From positions 62,001 through 126,000 of the forward strand of contig CAYRWR010000003.1 of assembly GCA_964428015.1 (NCBI GenBank): DNA of 64,000 bases. Direction: 5' to 3'. Source of the DNA: CAYRWR01 sp964428015. Lineage in GTDB: Bacteria; Spirochaetota; Brevinematia; Brevinematales; CAYRWR01. The translations under genes and the position numbers were made by a program. The notes beneath the pieces were generated by a model. It searched no databases. It saw only the letters and a program-made list of their open reading frames with translations, and was not told where the DNA came from. Of the stretch, positions 9,621 through 18,183 are shown piece after piece. Every line of letters begins with the position of its first letter. Position 1 is the stretch's first letter.

Positions 9621-10997
9621 ATGTATAATCCGGATACCATCATAGCCCTGGCCACCAGTCCCGCGGAAAGCGCGGTCGGCCTGATCCGCCTGTCTGGAAA
9701 AGACGCGGTAAATGTGGTCAGCCCCTGCTTTCAGGCAAAACGGGCCCTGAGAGACTACCCGCCCCGGCAGGCTGTACACGGACGGCTCATTCAGCCTGAC
9801 AGCGGCGAAGTATTGGATGATGTGCTGGTGACGGTCTTCCCCGCGCCTCACTCCTACACCGGAGAGGAGGTGGTGGAGATTTCCGGTCACGGCAATCCAC
9901 TGCTGCTCCGGGAGATCATAGAGCTGCTCATCACCCGGGGGGCGCGTATGGCATCTCCGGGGGAATTCACCCAGCGGGCCTATCTCAATGATAAAATGGA
10001 TCTCACCCGGGCCGAAGCCGTCAATGACCTCATCCGGGCTCATACCCGCTATGCCCGCGTGCAGGCCCTGAGCCGTCTGGAGGGAGGGCTATCCCGGATA
10101 CTATCCGGCCTGCAGGACCAGATCCTGGACGCCCTGTCCCTGCTGGAAGTAGCTATAGACCACTCCGATGAAGAGCTGGACTTTGAACACCAGGACCGTA
10201 TCCGGGAGCGTCTGCGGAATATCTCCCAGGGACTGAACGGCCTGCTGTCCACTGCCCGGGCCGGACGGATACTGTCCGGAGGGATGCGGGTGGCTCTGGT
10301 AGGCACCCCCAATGCCGGCAAGTCCAGTCTCATGAACGCCCTGCTGCGTGAGGACAGGGTGATAGTGACGGACATCCCCGGCACTACCCGGGACGTGGTG
10401 GAGGATGAACTCAATATCCTGGGCATCCCGGTACGAATGCAGGATACCGCTGGTATCCGGGAGTCTGCTGATATAGTGGAGCAGAAAGGGGTAGAGCGCA
10501 GCCGCCGGGTGCTGGAACAGGCCGATCTTCGGCTCCTGCTCATCGATGCCAGCCGGCCTCTCTCCCCTGAGGATCAGGCCTTAATGGAGGAGCTGCCTCC
10601 TCAGGGCAATCTGTTCATCCTGACTAAGACTGATCTGCCTGCCGTGCTGGATACTGCCGCAATAATCTCCCGTACCAACCAATCCGTACTGCGTCTGTCC
10701 AGCCTCACCGGCGAGGGTATCCCCGCGCTGGAGCAGGCTATACGGGACTTTTATTTTTCCCTGGGACATGACCCCGAGCAGGAAGTGATGCTGGCCAATA
10801 TCCGCCAGGAGGACCTCCTGCGCCAGGCCGAAGGGCGGGTAGCCAAAGCTATAGCAGCCCTGGACCAGGGTATGAGTGAAGAGTTTGTGGCCGCTGACCT
10901 GCGCCAGGCCCGCACCTTTGTGGAGGAAGTCACCGGGAAGAGTGATCATGAGGCCATACTGGACAGGATTTTTTCCAGGTTCTGTATTGGGAAATAG
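9621..10997 (+). CDS. tRNA modification GTPase MnmE, left copy
   Basis: Exact copy of 25104-26480. The TrmE-N domain, helical domain, inserted G domain (GTPNAGKSS, DTAG, TKTD) and C-terminal FCIGK catalytic Cys are all intact. ATG 9621 gives the family-typical N-terminus MYNPDTI. The in-frame ATG at 9609 would sit directly on the terminator T-tract. Confidence 0.94.
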   Translation: MYNPDTIIALATSPAESAVGLIRLSGKDAVNVVSPCFQAKRALRDYPPRQAVHGRLIQPDSGEVLDDVLVTVFPAPHSYTGEEVVEISGHGNPLLLREIIELLITRGARMASPGEFTQRAYLNDKMDLTRAEAVNDLIRAHTRYARVQALSRLEGGLSRILSGLQDQILDALSLLEVAIDHSDEELDFEHQDRIRERLRNISQGLNGLLSTARAGRILSGGMRVALVGTPNAGKSSLMNALLREDRVIVTDIPGTTRDVVEDELNILGIPVRMQDTAGIRESADIVEQKGVERSRRVLEQADLRLLLIDASRPLSPEDQALMEELPPQGNLFILTKTDLPAVLDTAAIISRTNQSVLRLSSLTGEGIPALEQAIRDFYFSLGHDPEQEVMLANIRQEDLLRQAEGRVAKAIAALDQGMSEEFVAADLRQARTFVEEVTGKSDHEAILDRIFSRFCIGK

Positions 10998-11643
10998 CTC
11001 CGCAGGGGTAAAGGGGACTGGTCTTTTTTTTCGGTGTCCGTGTAGGATTTCGCCTAGGGTTGGATGACTTTATCTGTTGACTAAAAGGAGTTCGCTACGC
11101 GGTAGAGATGCCTGTCCCCTGGTCGGGGAGGACTTTTCTGTTGGGCGAAACAGATTCGTTGGCTACGCCGTTTAAACAATTGTCCCCTGGTCGGGGGGAC
11201 GGGTTCCGTTGGCCGAACGGAGTCGGGTTTCCGCTTTTCTTTGCTGGCCCAAAGAAAAGCTCCAAAAGAAAGGCCTTACTAGCGCCCATGATGCCATGTT
11301 GGTACGACACGATAATGGCAGGAATCGGGGTAATGTCCTTCGCTTCGCTGCGGAGGGGTGTAGGCTAGGGTAGGTCACCCTCAGGGGTGCAGGCTGGGGT
11401 GTCATTTACCTCGCAATGTGCTTCGGCATCAGAGGGCGTACGAGAGACTTTGTGGTGAGCAAGTCTATTCTGTAGATGTCCCGGGCTCGGGTTTTCTACA
11501 TGTGGCTTGGGTACTGACAAATAGTTGTCATCCTGAACGAAGTGCTTGTACTGAGTAAGCGATAGGGCATCGAAGTGAAGGATCTCTGGACTTAACATTT
11601 CTGTTTTTTGTTTGTCTATGAATTCCATTTTAAGTGAAGATTT
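10998..11643. repeat. Repeat-rich non-coding stretch, left copy
   Basis: No convincing gene in 646 bp. It contains two GTCCCCTGGTCGGGG copies (11114-11128, 11182-11196) and a perfect 11-bp-stem hairpin (11233-11243 with 11250-11260). It also holds two near-identical 18-mers AGGGGTGYAGGCTRGGGT (11354-11371, 11383-11400). A TGTCATCCTGAACGAAGTG phrase (11526-11544) resembles an interspersed intergenic repeat I recall from many bacterial genomes. Short open frames here are translations of repeats. Confidence 0.7.
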
Positions 11644-12117
11644 TTGAATAAGAGGTTAATAAATTTAGGTATTAGAACGGCTGGTTGGAACTTAGGATAT
11701 AAAGTCAGTAGAGAAGATTACGTGCTTGGAGAATTTTGGAATGAAATAGTAAGTCCTAATGAAAGAATGGATGTTTTTGGTTTTACAGAAGATTCCATAC
11801 TTGATGAAGTAGCAGATAGTTTAGAGTTATATGGATATTTTTCAGTAAAGTCTGGTCTTGAAAAAGCAGGAGGCATATTATCTACAACTATAGATTTAAT
11901 AAATGCTTATGATGAGATTAGATATGGACAATATGAGGCTTCTGTTGCAATGCTAATGTATAATTCAGATGTAAAAACTTATTTCGACGATCCGTTAATA
12001 GCTCAATTTCAATTTGAGTATTTTGGGACATTATTTAGTAATGAAACTTTACGTAAACAGCCAAAAAAAGCAAAAGATAAATGGTTAAATTATTACAAAA
12101 CACGAATAAATCCATAA
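11644..12117 (+). CDS. AT-rich orphan protein, possible toxin-tip remnant, left copy
   Basis: Exact copy of 23984-24457. The 157-residue frame opens with TTG just after an in-frame TGA at 11635, with no clear ribosome-binding site, so it may be the 3' end of a lost longer gene. Composition is much more AT-rich than its neighbours. The family is not recognised. Confidence 0.5.
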   Translation: MNKRLINLGIRTAGWNLGYKVSREDYVLGEFWNEIVSPNERMDVFGFTEDSILDEVADSLELYGYFSVKSGLEKAGGILSTTIDLINAYDEIRYGQYEASVAMLMYNSDVKTYFDDPLIAQFQFEYFGTLFSNETLRKQPKKAKDKWLNYYKTRINP

Positions 12118-12132
12118 AGGTAGGTTAGTAAG

Positions 12133-12696
12133 GTGGAAAAAATTGTTAGATTCACTTTGATATTGGTAAGCATATTTATAATTTTATCAAGTTGTGATAA
12201 AGTAAGTAAGACACCTCTTCAGTATGAAACACAAGGATCAGTACTCAAATTGTTTGCTTATACAGATAATGGGATAATTAATTATGGTGGTAACATTTTA
12301 ATAATCACTCAAATACAAAAAGAAAAAGGTTTGAACATCTTATATTATATTGCTGATGATGAGTTTTCACATTTGGAGTTCAAAGAAAGAATACAAGACA
12401 GAACTTTTTATTATTATAACAATAATTATTTTAAAATTGAAGCTCATGATAAATCTAAAACCAATTATTCTGTACAAAGTTGGAAGGAAATTGATAAAAT
12501 ATCGAATAGTAAGGATAAAGGTATTTTTATTAAACTTGAAGAGGAATTGAACAGAAGAATACAGAATAAAGAATTAGTTTTATTTAGTGCAAAGACAAAT
12601 TATAAAAAAATTTACTCCAACTTAAATACTGGAGTGATAAACTATCTTTCTGTGACAAATAAAAAAACAAAAGATTTTTTCTTTTTCATCCCATAG
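12133..12696 (+). CDS. AT-rich putative lipoprotein, left copy
   Basis: Exact copy of 23405-23968. GTG start; a hydrophobic leader ends in a lipobox-like ILSSC at about residues 17-21. It is strongly AT-rich and lies 15 bp after the orphan frame upstream. It is of unknown function, and its position is compatible with an immunity-type partner. Confidence 0.65.
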   Translation: MEKIVRFTLILVSIFIILSSCDKVSKTPLQYETQGSVLKLFAYTDNGIINYGGNILIITQIQKEKGLNILYYIADDEFSHLEFKERIQDRTFYYYNNNYFKIEAHDKSKTNYSVQSWKEIDKISNSKDKGIFIKLEEELNRRIQNKELVLFSAKTNYKKIYSNLNTGVINYLSVTNKKTKDFFFFIP

Positions 12697-12715
12697 GAAT
12701 ATAGTCGTAAAAAAG

Positions 12716-12772
12716 CATCATCCAATAATAAAACCCGAGTAAAAAGCACTTCGATTTTATTATTGGATGATG
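12716..12772. terminator. Long hairpin between convergent genes, left copy
   Basis: A perfect 18-bp inverted repeat (12716-12733 with 12755-12772) and 21-base loop, between the stop codons of the AT-rich lipoprotein and the TPR gene. It may act as a bidirectional terminator, but there is no GC-rich base or clean T-run. Confidence 0.5.
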
Positions 12773-12851
12773 TAAATCTTTATATATTCGTCAGGAAATT
12801 CCCGCTGGCTTGGCCGGCTCCAGGCTACCGCCTCGCGCATAGCTCAATTCG

Positions 12852-13673
12852 TTATCTTGGTATCCTCACTATCCAGAAGCGGGCTTTTTCCGCTGCGGCG
12901 GTGTCACTGAGGGCTTCATCCTCCAGTATGCGCTGCAGAAATTTCCCCGCTCCGGCCCAATCCTGCCGGGACCGGGCTTCCCAGGCGGCGTCAAACCAGG
13001 CGCGGGCTTCTTTTTCCCGGACCAGGATACGGAATTGCTCTTCCACTTCCTGCTCCAGTTTCCTGGCCATATGGTACTGCAGGGCTGCCTGTTCCGGATC
13101 GCCTCTGTCCTGCCACAGGCCGGCCCATTCGTAATGTATCCAGAAACCGTCCCGGTACGCGGCGGCTTTTTCAAAATATTCCCGGCTGCTGTCCCAGGCG
13201 TTCATCTCCCGGTAGCATTTAGCCATGGCGCTATAGGTGAAACTGAGGCTGGAGGGGTCTTTTTTGCCCCAGCGCAGGGCCTGGGTCCATGACTCCAGGG
13301 AGTCCTGATAGCGCCCCAGCAGGTAGTAGGACTGGGCCAGGCTGGAATGCAGCCAGGCATCATGGGGCGACAGCTTGAGGCCTTTTTCGAGTGGCTCCAG
13401 GGACAGGTCGGGGCGGCCCAGCTTCTGCCAGGAGCGGCCCTGCATCTGGTATAGAAATCCGCTGGGGCCCCCCTCTTTCTCAGCCAGCAGGTACAGCTGG
13501 AGTGCTTCCCGGTAGGCCCCCGCCCGGTAATAATACATGCCCAGGCTGCTCAGGGCACGGGGGGAGTGGGGATGGGCTTGTACGGCCAGATACTCCCGGG
13601 GGAGGTTCTGTGTGGTCGCCTGCAGGGGCAGGCATAGGCTGAGCAGGATCAGGCCTGTTTTTAGAATTTCCAT
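12852..13673 (-). CDS. Exported TPR-repeat protein, left copy
   Basis: Exact copy of 22428-23249. It has a signal peptide followed by about five tetratricopeptide helix pairs, so it is a periplasmic protein-interaction scaffold of unknown target. Its start lies inside the DUF481 gene (13-bp overlap), so the two are one operon. Confidence 0.82.
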   Translation of the reverse strand: MEILKTGLILLSLCLPLQATTQNLPREYLAVQAHPHSPRALSSLGMYYYRAGAYREALQLYLLAEKEGGPSGFLYQMQGRSWQKLGRPDLSLEPLEKGLKLSPHDAWLHSSLAQSYYLLGRYQDSLESWTQALRWGKKDPSSLSFTYSAMAKCYREMNAWDSSREYFEKAAAYRDGFWIHYEWAGLWQDRGDPEQAALQYHMARKLEQEVEEQFRILVREKEARAWFDAAWEARSRQDWAGAGKFLQRILEDEALSDTAAAEKARFWIVRIPR

Positions 13674-14404
13674 TCCAGGCCTGTGGTAAAGGTGATATCC
13701 ATCTTTTCCGCGCCCACCGCGGGGATATTATCGTAGCTCAGTTTATGGGTGAGCAGCAGGGACAGGTCTTTACGGATCAGCACTTTGATGGTGGAGATAT
13801 TGTTGATCAGAAAATCTTCCCACTGGGGGATGGAGGGGCGGAAGCGTAAACTGTCGCTCCAGGTCACATTCTCCCAGACCTTCCATTCCACAAAGAAACG
13901 GTAGTACAGGGTGAAGCTCTGGGACACGGTCTGGTCATGATAAACATAGTAGGTGTATCCGCTGCCCAGTTCATTCATCAGTTTTATCTTTTTGGTATCA
14001 AAGAACCAGTAGCCTACTCCCAGGTTGGGATAGAGATTGTAATCGATCAGTGAGGAATAGTCGCTCAGGGCGCTGATACCCACAAAACCGTAGACCTTGC
14101 GGGTGAAGCTGTGCCCGTAGCGGAACATTCCGGTGAGTTTGAGATAGGTCTTGACGCCCTGGTCGGTACGCCAGTCCACATCGGTCTTAAAGTCGAATTC
14201 ATTGACCCACATCTTGTTGCGGTTGATGGAGAGTCCGGCGGTCAGATTGAGCAGCTCACTGTTACCGCTGGTCAGGGAAAAACCGGCAGCCAGTTTATTG
14301 CTCCATTTGACCTCTCCCTGTACCCGTTTGTCTTCTTCTTCCTGGGCAGCCAGGGGGAGAGTCAGGGCCAGCAGCATCAGGGCCGGCAGCAGAGATTTGC
14401 GCAT
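13661..14404 (-). CDS. DUF481 outer-membrane protein, left copy
   Basis: Exact copy of 21697-22440. It has a signal peptide ending around LAAQ and then beta-strand-rich sequence with the SLTSGNSE element typical of DUF481/YdiY-like outer-membrane proteins. An AAGGAGG ribosome-binding site precedes the ATG. Confidence 0.85.
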   Translation of the reverse strand: MRKSLLPALMLLALTLPLAAQEEEDKRVQGEVKWSNKLAAGFSLTSGNSELLNLTAGLSINRNKMWVNEFDFKTDVDWRTDQGVKTYLKLTGMFRYGHSFTRKVYGFVGISALSDYSSLIDYNLYPNLGVGYWFFDTKKIKLMNELGSGYTYYVYHDQTVSQSFTLYYRFFVEWKVWENVTWSDSLRFRPSIPQWEDFLINNISTIKVLIRKDLSLLLTHKLSYDNIPAVGAEKMDITFTTGLEWKF

Positions 14405-14424
14405 GGTGCCTCCTTAGGGTCTAC

Positions 14425-14453
14425 ATTCTACTATAGACCGGTCAGGATTGCAA
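14425..14453 (-). promoter_or_regulatory. DUF481 operon promoter, left copy
   Basis: Mirror of 21648-21676: TTGCAA-N17-TAGAAT directly behind the acyl-CoA ligase stop codon. A 6-bp inverted repeat GGTCTA/TAGACC straddles the -10. Confidence 0.6.
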
Positions 14454-14462
14454 ACCAGGGGC

Positions 14463-16115
14463 CTAAAGGGTGTACTTGTAGCGCTTGATAGACCGTTTGG
14501 GGGTCTTTTCAAACTCTTCCGGGACGATCCTGATCTCTGCAATGCGGCTGTAGGCGGGGAGTTTTTCGTTGAGATGCTTACGGTTGTCCTCCATCATCCG
14601 GGAAAGGTGGGCTTCACTGATTTTTTCTTTGTCCACCACTTCCATGTCGGGGTAGACCAGGGCGATGAGCCGGTTGTCTTTTTCCACCACCAGGGATTCA
14701 GCCACCGCGGGCAGGATATTGAGCTTGGCTTCGATTTCTTCGGGATAGATATTCTGTCCCCCTGAGCCCAGCAGCATGGTCTTACTGCGGCCCTTGATGG
14801 TGATATTGCCGGCCTGGTCGATGATACCCAGGTCCCCGGTCTTGAGCCATTTATCTTTGGTAAAGACGCTCTTGGTGGCTTCGGGGTTTTTATAGTAGCC
14901 GTCCATGACATTTTCTCCTTTGACCTGTATCTCACCCACCTCCTGCTGCGGGTCGGAGCTGTCGATGCGGATATCCAGGGTCCGCACCACCCGGCCTACT
15001 GAGCCGGGGGCATAGGTCTTCCAGGAGGCGTAGGAGATGAGCGGCCCGCATTCGGTCATACCATAGCCCACCGTGAAGGGGAAGCCTATGCGGCGTAAAA
15101 ATTTCTCTACCTCAGGGTTAAAAGCCGCGCCCCCCACAATGATTTCCACAAAATTATTGCCGAAGGTGTCCATCAGGCTGGAACGGACTTTTTTAAACAG
15201 CAGGCTGTTGATCCCGGGCAGAGCCAGCAGTATTTTCATGACAGGGCTGGATATTTTAGGCAGGATTTTTTTAAAATAGATCTTTTCGATCACCAGAGGT
15301 ACCGACAGGATCAGGCCGGGCCGGATTTCAGAAAAGGCCTTGATCAGCACCGCCGGAGCAGGCATCTTGTTGAGAAAGGTGATGTGACAGCCAGAAGAAA
15401 AGGGATAGAGAAACTCAAAAGCACAGCCGAAGGAATGCGACACCGGCAGGAAGGACAGTATGGTGTCCCCCGGCTTAAGCGGGATGTTTTCCATGGCAAA
15501 CTGGACATTGGCCATGAGGCTGTTATGGCGCAGCATCACCCCTTTGGAAAAACCGGTAGTGCCGGAGGTGTACACGATGGATTCCAGATCGCTGTTTTTC
15601 CGGGCCGGGTAGCTGACTTTCCCCCGCGCCAGTTCCGGGCCGGTTTTTTTCAGGATGTCTTTTTCCGCCTTTTCCATAAATTTACTGATATCCCCGGTTT
15701 TTTTGTGCACCAGGCTGAGGTCATCCAGGCGGAATATCCCCGCCAGGTGGGGCATCTTTTTCTTATCCAGCTTGAGGAGCAGCTCCTCCAGGGCAAAGAA
15801 CAGATGAGAGTCGGAATGATTGACGATGTGGTGGACATCATCGGGCAGGAAATCGGGGAGAATGGGGACAATGACCGCCCCGTAGGTGATCACAGCCAGG
15901 TAGGTGATGGCCCAGCGCGCCGAATTGCGTCCCAGCAGGGCTACTTTATGGTCTTTCTTGAGCCCCAGATGGGAAAACAGCACATGCAGACGGGCTATCT
16001 CCCGGGCTGCTTCCGCGTAGGTGAAGCCTCCCGACTCATAGTCCGACACGGCGGGCCGGTCCCAGTGGTTATTTATAGAATCGGTGATAGTCTGGATAAA
16101 ATTCTGCTTTAACAT
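14463..16115 (-). CDS. AMP-forming long-chain acyl-CoA ligase, left copy
   Basis: Exact copy of 19986-21638. It has the adenylate-forming signature YTSGTTGFSKG (182-192), GYGMTE (350-355) and TGD (426-428). It activates fatty acids to acyl-CoA through acyl-AMP. An AGGAGG site precedes the ATG. Confidence 0.92.
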   Translation of the reverse strand: MLKQNFIQTITDSINNHWDRPAVSDYESGGFTYAEAAREIARLHVLFSHLGLKKDHKVALLGRNSARWAITYLAVITYGAVIVPILPDFLPDDVHHIVNHSDSHLFFALEELLLKLDKKKMPHLAGIFRLDDLSLVHKKTGDISKFMEKAEKDILKKTGPELARGKVSYPARKNSDLESIVYTSGTTGFSKGVMLRHNSLMANVQFAMENIPLKPGDTILSFLPVSHSFGCAFEFLYPFSSGCHITFLNKMPAPAVLIKAFSEIRPGLILSVPLVIEKIYFKKILPKISSPVMKILLALPGINSLLFKKVRSSLMDTFGNNFVEIIVGGAAFNPEVEKFLRRIGFPFTVGYGMTECGPLISYASWKTYAPGSVGRVVRTLDIRIDSSDPQQEVGEIQVKGENVMDGYYKNPEATKSVFTKDKWLKTGDLGIIDQAGNITIKGRSKTMLLGSGGQNIYPEEIEAKLNILPAVAESLVVEKDNRLIALVYPDMEVVDKEKISEAHLSRMMEDNRKHLNEKLPAYSRIAEIRIVPEEFEKTPKRSIKRYKYTL

Positions 16116-16139
16116 AACATCCTCCTGTTTTTCAGGCTC

Positions 16140-16175
16140 AATTCCCAGTATATATCTCCCGGGAATTTATTGCAA
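16140..16175 (-). promoter_or_regulatory. Acyl-CoA ligase promoter with flanking inverted repeat, left copy
   Basis: Mirror of 19926-19961: TTGCAA-N17-TATACT, with AATTCCC and GGGAATT arms placed symmetrically around the spacer end and -10, a plausible repressor site. Confidence 0.55.
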
Positions 16176-16204
16176 AGTCAGGATAGGAAGATTTTTTACC
16201 CTGA

Positions 16205-17917
16205 TCAGGCCCCTTTGATCAGCTCCAGCTCATTTTTCACAAAGTCCAGTATCCCCTGGATATAGTCCCGGCTGAATTCAAAACGGATTCCCGCGGCGCG
16301 GTAGATTTCAGGTACGCTCTTCTGGTAGCCCAGGCGCATAAAGTCCTGGTAACCCTGCAGGGCCGCGGCTCCTTTTTCCCGGTAGTTTTTGTAGATGGCC
16401 AGGGCACCCAGCTGGGCCATAGCGTATTCTATATAATAGAAGGGCACTTCGAAGATATGCAGCTGCCTCAGCCATTGGGTGGGACGCAGGTGCTCCAGTC
16501 CGCTGTGGTCGACCCCGGTATCATAGCGGTTGAGCAGCTCCACAAAATAGGCTTCCCTTTCTTCCACTGTGTGGTCGGGATGGGTGTAGATCCAGTGCTG
16601 AAAGGCGTCCACAATCATGATCCAGGGCAGCAGTTTGACCGTACCTTCCAGCTGCTCCACCCGGGCTTTGCGCAGGTCAGCCTCGTCAGGATAAAAGCGG
16701 CCCCAATGCGGCATGGACAGGAGCTCCATGCTCATACTGGCCAGCTCAGCTACTTCCATGGGGGGGGACTGGTACTCATCCAGGGTCTCATCGGCGGTAT
16801 ACCAGGCGTGCAGGGCATGTCCCGATTCGTGCAGCAGAGTGGTGACATCATGGTGCAGACCCACCGCGTTCATAAAGATAAAGCTGGCCCCCGTTTCATG
16901 CAGGGGAGAATTATAGCCGCCCGGGGCCTTGCCCTTGCGGTTGTCCAGGTCCAGAAGATCCGAGATCTTCATCCTCTCCAGCCAGTCTCCGAAGTCAGGC
17001 AGGACCGACCCCAGGATATCCCGGCAGCCCTGGTATAGTTCTTCCGCGCTGCTGAATGGCTTGAGGACCTTGCCGTCGGTGTCTACCGCCAGGTCCCAGG
17101 GGCGCAGGGTATCCACACCCAGCTTTTCCTGGCGTTCCCGGTTGAGTTCCCGCAGAAAAGGCACTACCACAGCCTGGACCGATGCATGGAATTCCTCCAG
17201 CTGGGCAGGGGTATAGGCAAACTTACCCATAGCCTGGTGCTTATAATCCCGGTAGTTGTCAAAACCGGCGTTTTTGGCTTCCTGCACCCGCACGGTTTTA
17301 AGCTCATCGAATAATTTATTGAGAGGTTCCCTTTCCCGGGCCACACGCTCCTGCATCAATCTCCAGACTTCTTCCCGTACCGAGCGGTCGGGGTCCTTGA
17401 GGTAGACACCCAACTGGGGCAGGGTTTTTTCCTCACCCCTGAAGTTTACCGTCAGGGCTGACATCAGGGCGCCGTACTGATTGGACAGCTCCTGCTCCTG
17501 ATTCTGCAGGGGGATGTTTTCAGGCCGGAACAGTTCGATATGATTGGACACCAGCTTGTCATAGAGGGCATAGCGTTGCGGAGGCAGCTGGCCGCGCAGG
17601 GGGTGGTCATAATATTTTTTATTGAAAGCGTGGCCGTATTCCTTGTAGGGAGAGATGATCTCGCTGTAAAAAGTATTAAAAGCGTTGCTGTATTCTTCCT
17701 GGTCGGCATGGCAGGTCATGCGGATATAGCGCCAGGCCATTTCTTCTTCCAGGATACCGCTCAGTTCGGATATTTTTTCCAGGTAGCGCTCCAGGGCGGG
17801 GACATCCGGCAGTGCTTCCTTCACCAGTTCCTCCAGCAGGGGCTTGAGTTCATCCCAGCGGGTGACATCCATATCCTGGGCAAAATAACGGCGGGCTTTT
17901 TTTTGTATCTTCTGCAT
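16205..17917 (-). CDS. M3-family oligoendopeptidase, left copy
   Basis: Exact copy of 18184-19896. It is a zinc metallopeptidase with HESGH at residues 363-367 and Glu391 as the expected third ligand. The two copies lie head to head across the axis, with 266 bp between their start codons. Confidence 0.93.
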   Translation of the reverse strand: MQKIQKKARRYFAQDMDVTRWDELKPLLEELVKEALPDVPALERYLEKISELSGILEEEMAWRYIRMTCHADQEEYSNAFNTFYSEIISPYKEYGHAFNKKYYDHPLRGQLPPQRYALYDKLVSNHIELFRPENIPLQNQEQELSNQYGALMSALTVNFRGEEKTLPQLGVYLKDPDRSVREEVWRLMQERVAREREPLNKLFDELKTVRVQEAKNAGFDNYRDYKHQAMGKFAYTPAQLEEFHASVQAVVVPFLRELNRERQEKLGVDTLRPWDLAVDTDGKVLKPFSSAEELYQGCRDILGSVLPDFGDWLERMKISDLLDLDNRKGKAPGGYNSPLHETGASFIFMNAVGLHHDVTTLLHESGHALHAWYTADETLDEYQSPPMEVAELASMSMELLSMPHWGRFYPDEADLRKARVEQLEGTVKLLPWIMIVDAFQHWIYTHPDHTVEEREAYFVELLNRYDTGVDHSGLEHLRPTQWLRQLHIFEVPFYYIEYAMAQLGALAIYKNYREKGAAALQGYQDFMRLGYQKSVPEIYRAAGIRFEFSRDYIQGILDFVKNELELIKGA

Positions 17918-17940
17918 TTCCTACTCCGTGATTTGGTGAA

Positions 17941-17949
17941 ATTATATCA
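17941..17949 (-). promoter_or_regulatory. Extended -10 of peptidase gene, left copy
   Basis: Mirror of 18152-18160: TGA-TATAAT, an extended -10 element 23 bp upstream of the start codon. No good -35 is seen at 17 bp. Confidence 0.5.
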
Positions 17950-18031
17950 CAATATACTAAAATCCAGCGCAAAGGGCGAATATCTGCTTCAAAACGGCAA
18001 AGGGCTTGGCTTGCCTGGTTACCGACGGGGA

Positions 18032-18069
18032 TTGACAGAATTTATATATTAATATATAAATTCTGTCAA
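18032..18069. other. AT-rich palindrome core at the repeat axis
   Basis: The axis lies between 18050 and 18051, inside TTTATATATT/AATATATAAA. The 38-bp core begins with TTGACA (18032-18037) and ends with its complement. Reading across the axis gives TTGACA-N17-TATAAA (18055-18060) on the plus strand and, by symmetry, the same on the minus strand. These are two overlapping sigma70-like promoters pointing outward at the two peptidase copies. A short AT-rich tip with dyad symmetry is what closed hairpin telomeres show, but it is equally what an intrastrand foldback during amplification or sequencing needs. Confidence 0.6.
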
Positions 18070-18151
18070 TCCCCGTCGGTAACCAGGCAAGCCAAGCCCT
18101 TTGCCGTTTTGAAGCAGATATTCGCCCTTTGCGCTGGATTTTAGTATATTG

Positions 18152-18160
18152 TGATATAAT
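18152..18160 (+). promoter_or_regulatory. Extended -10 of peptidase gene, right copy
   Basis: TGA-TATAAT ends 23 bp before the ATG at 18184. A TTGCGC (18129-18134) lies 20 bp upstream, too far for a normal -35, so activity would rest on the TGN extension. The rest of 18051-18183 holds a duplicated GCCCTTTGC (18096-18104, 18124-18132) and the axis core; no gene fits. Confidence 0.5.
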
Positions 18161-18183
18161 TTCACCAAATCACGGAGTAGGAA

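Larger units (their letters stand above)
1..18050. repeat. Left arm of 36.1-kb perfect inverted repeat
   Basis: Every gene, and every non-coding stretch I compared, has an exact reverse-complement partner at 36101 minus its coordinate. Pairs include 542-1258 with 34843-35559 and 17981-18000 with 18101-18120. The arm is still paired at base 1, so its outer limit is not visible and it may continue outside the window. The absence of divergence, including in intergenic DNA, argues against an old duplication. Confidence 0.97.

Noticed and set aside
11114..11196. CRISPR-like direct repeat
   Set aside because: Only two 15-bp copies, uneven context and no cas genes.
11108..11628. Short open frames in the repeat-rich stretch
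   Set aside because: No ribosome-binding sites, low-complexity or repeat-derived products, and frames open on both strands at once.
12716..12772. Integron attC-like site
   Set aside because: No core-site motifs or integrase, and the loop and arms do not fit attC structure.
15384..16112. 242-residue frame opposite the acyl-CoA ligase gene
   Set aside because: Antisense shadow of a gene with full family motifs; no start signal or recognisable domain.
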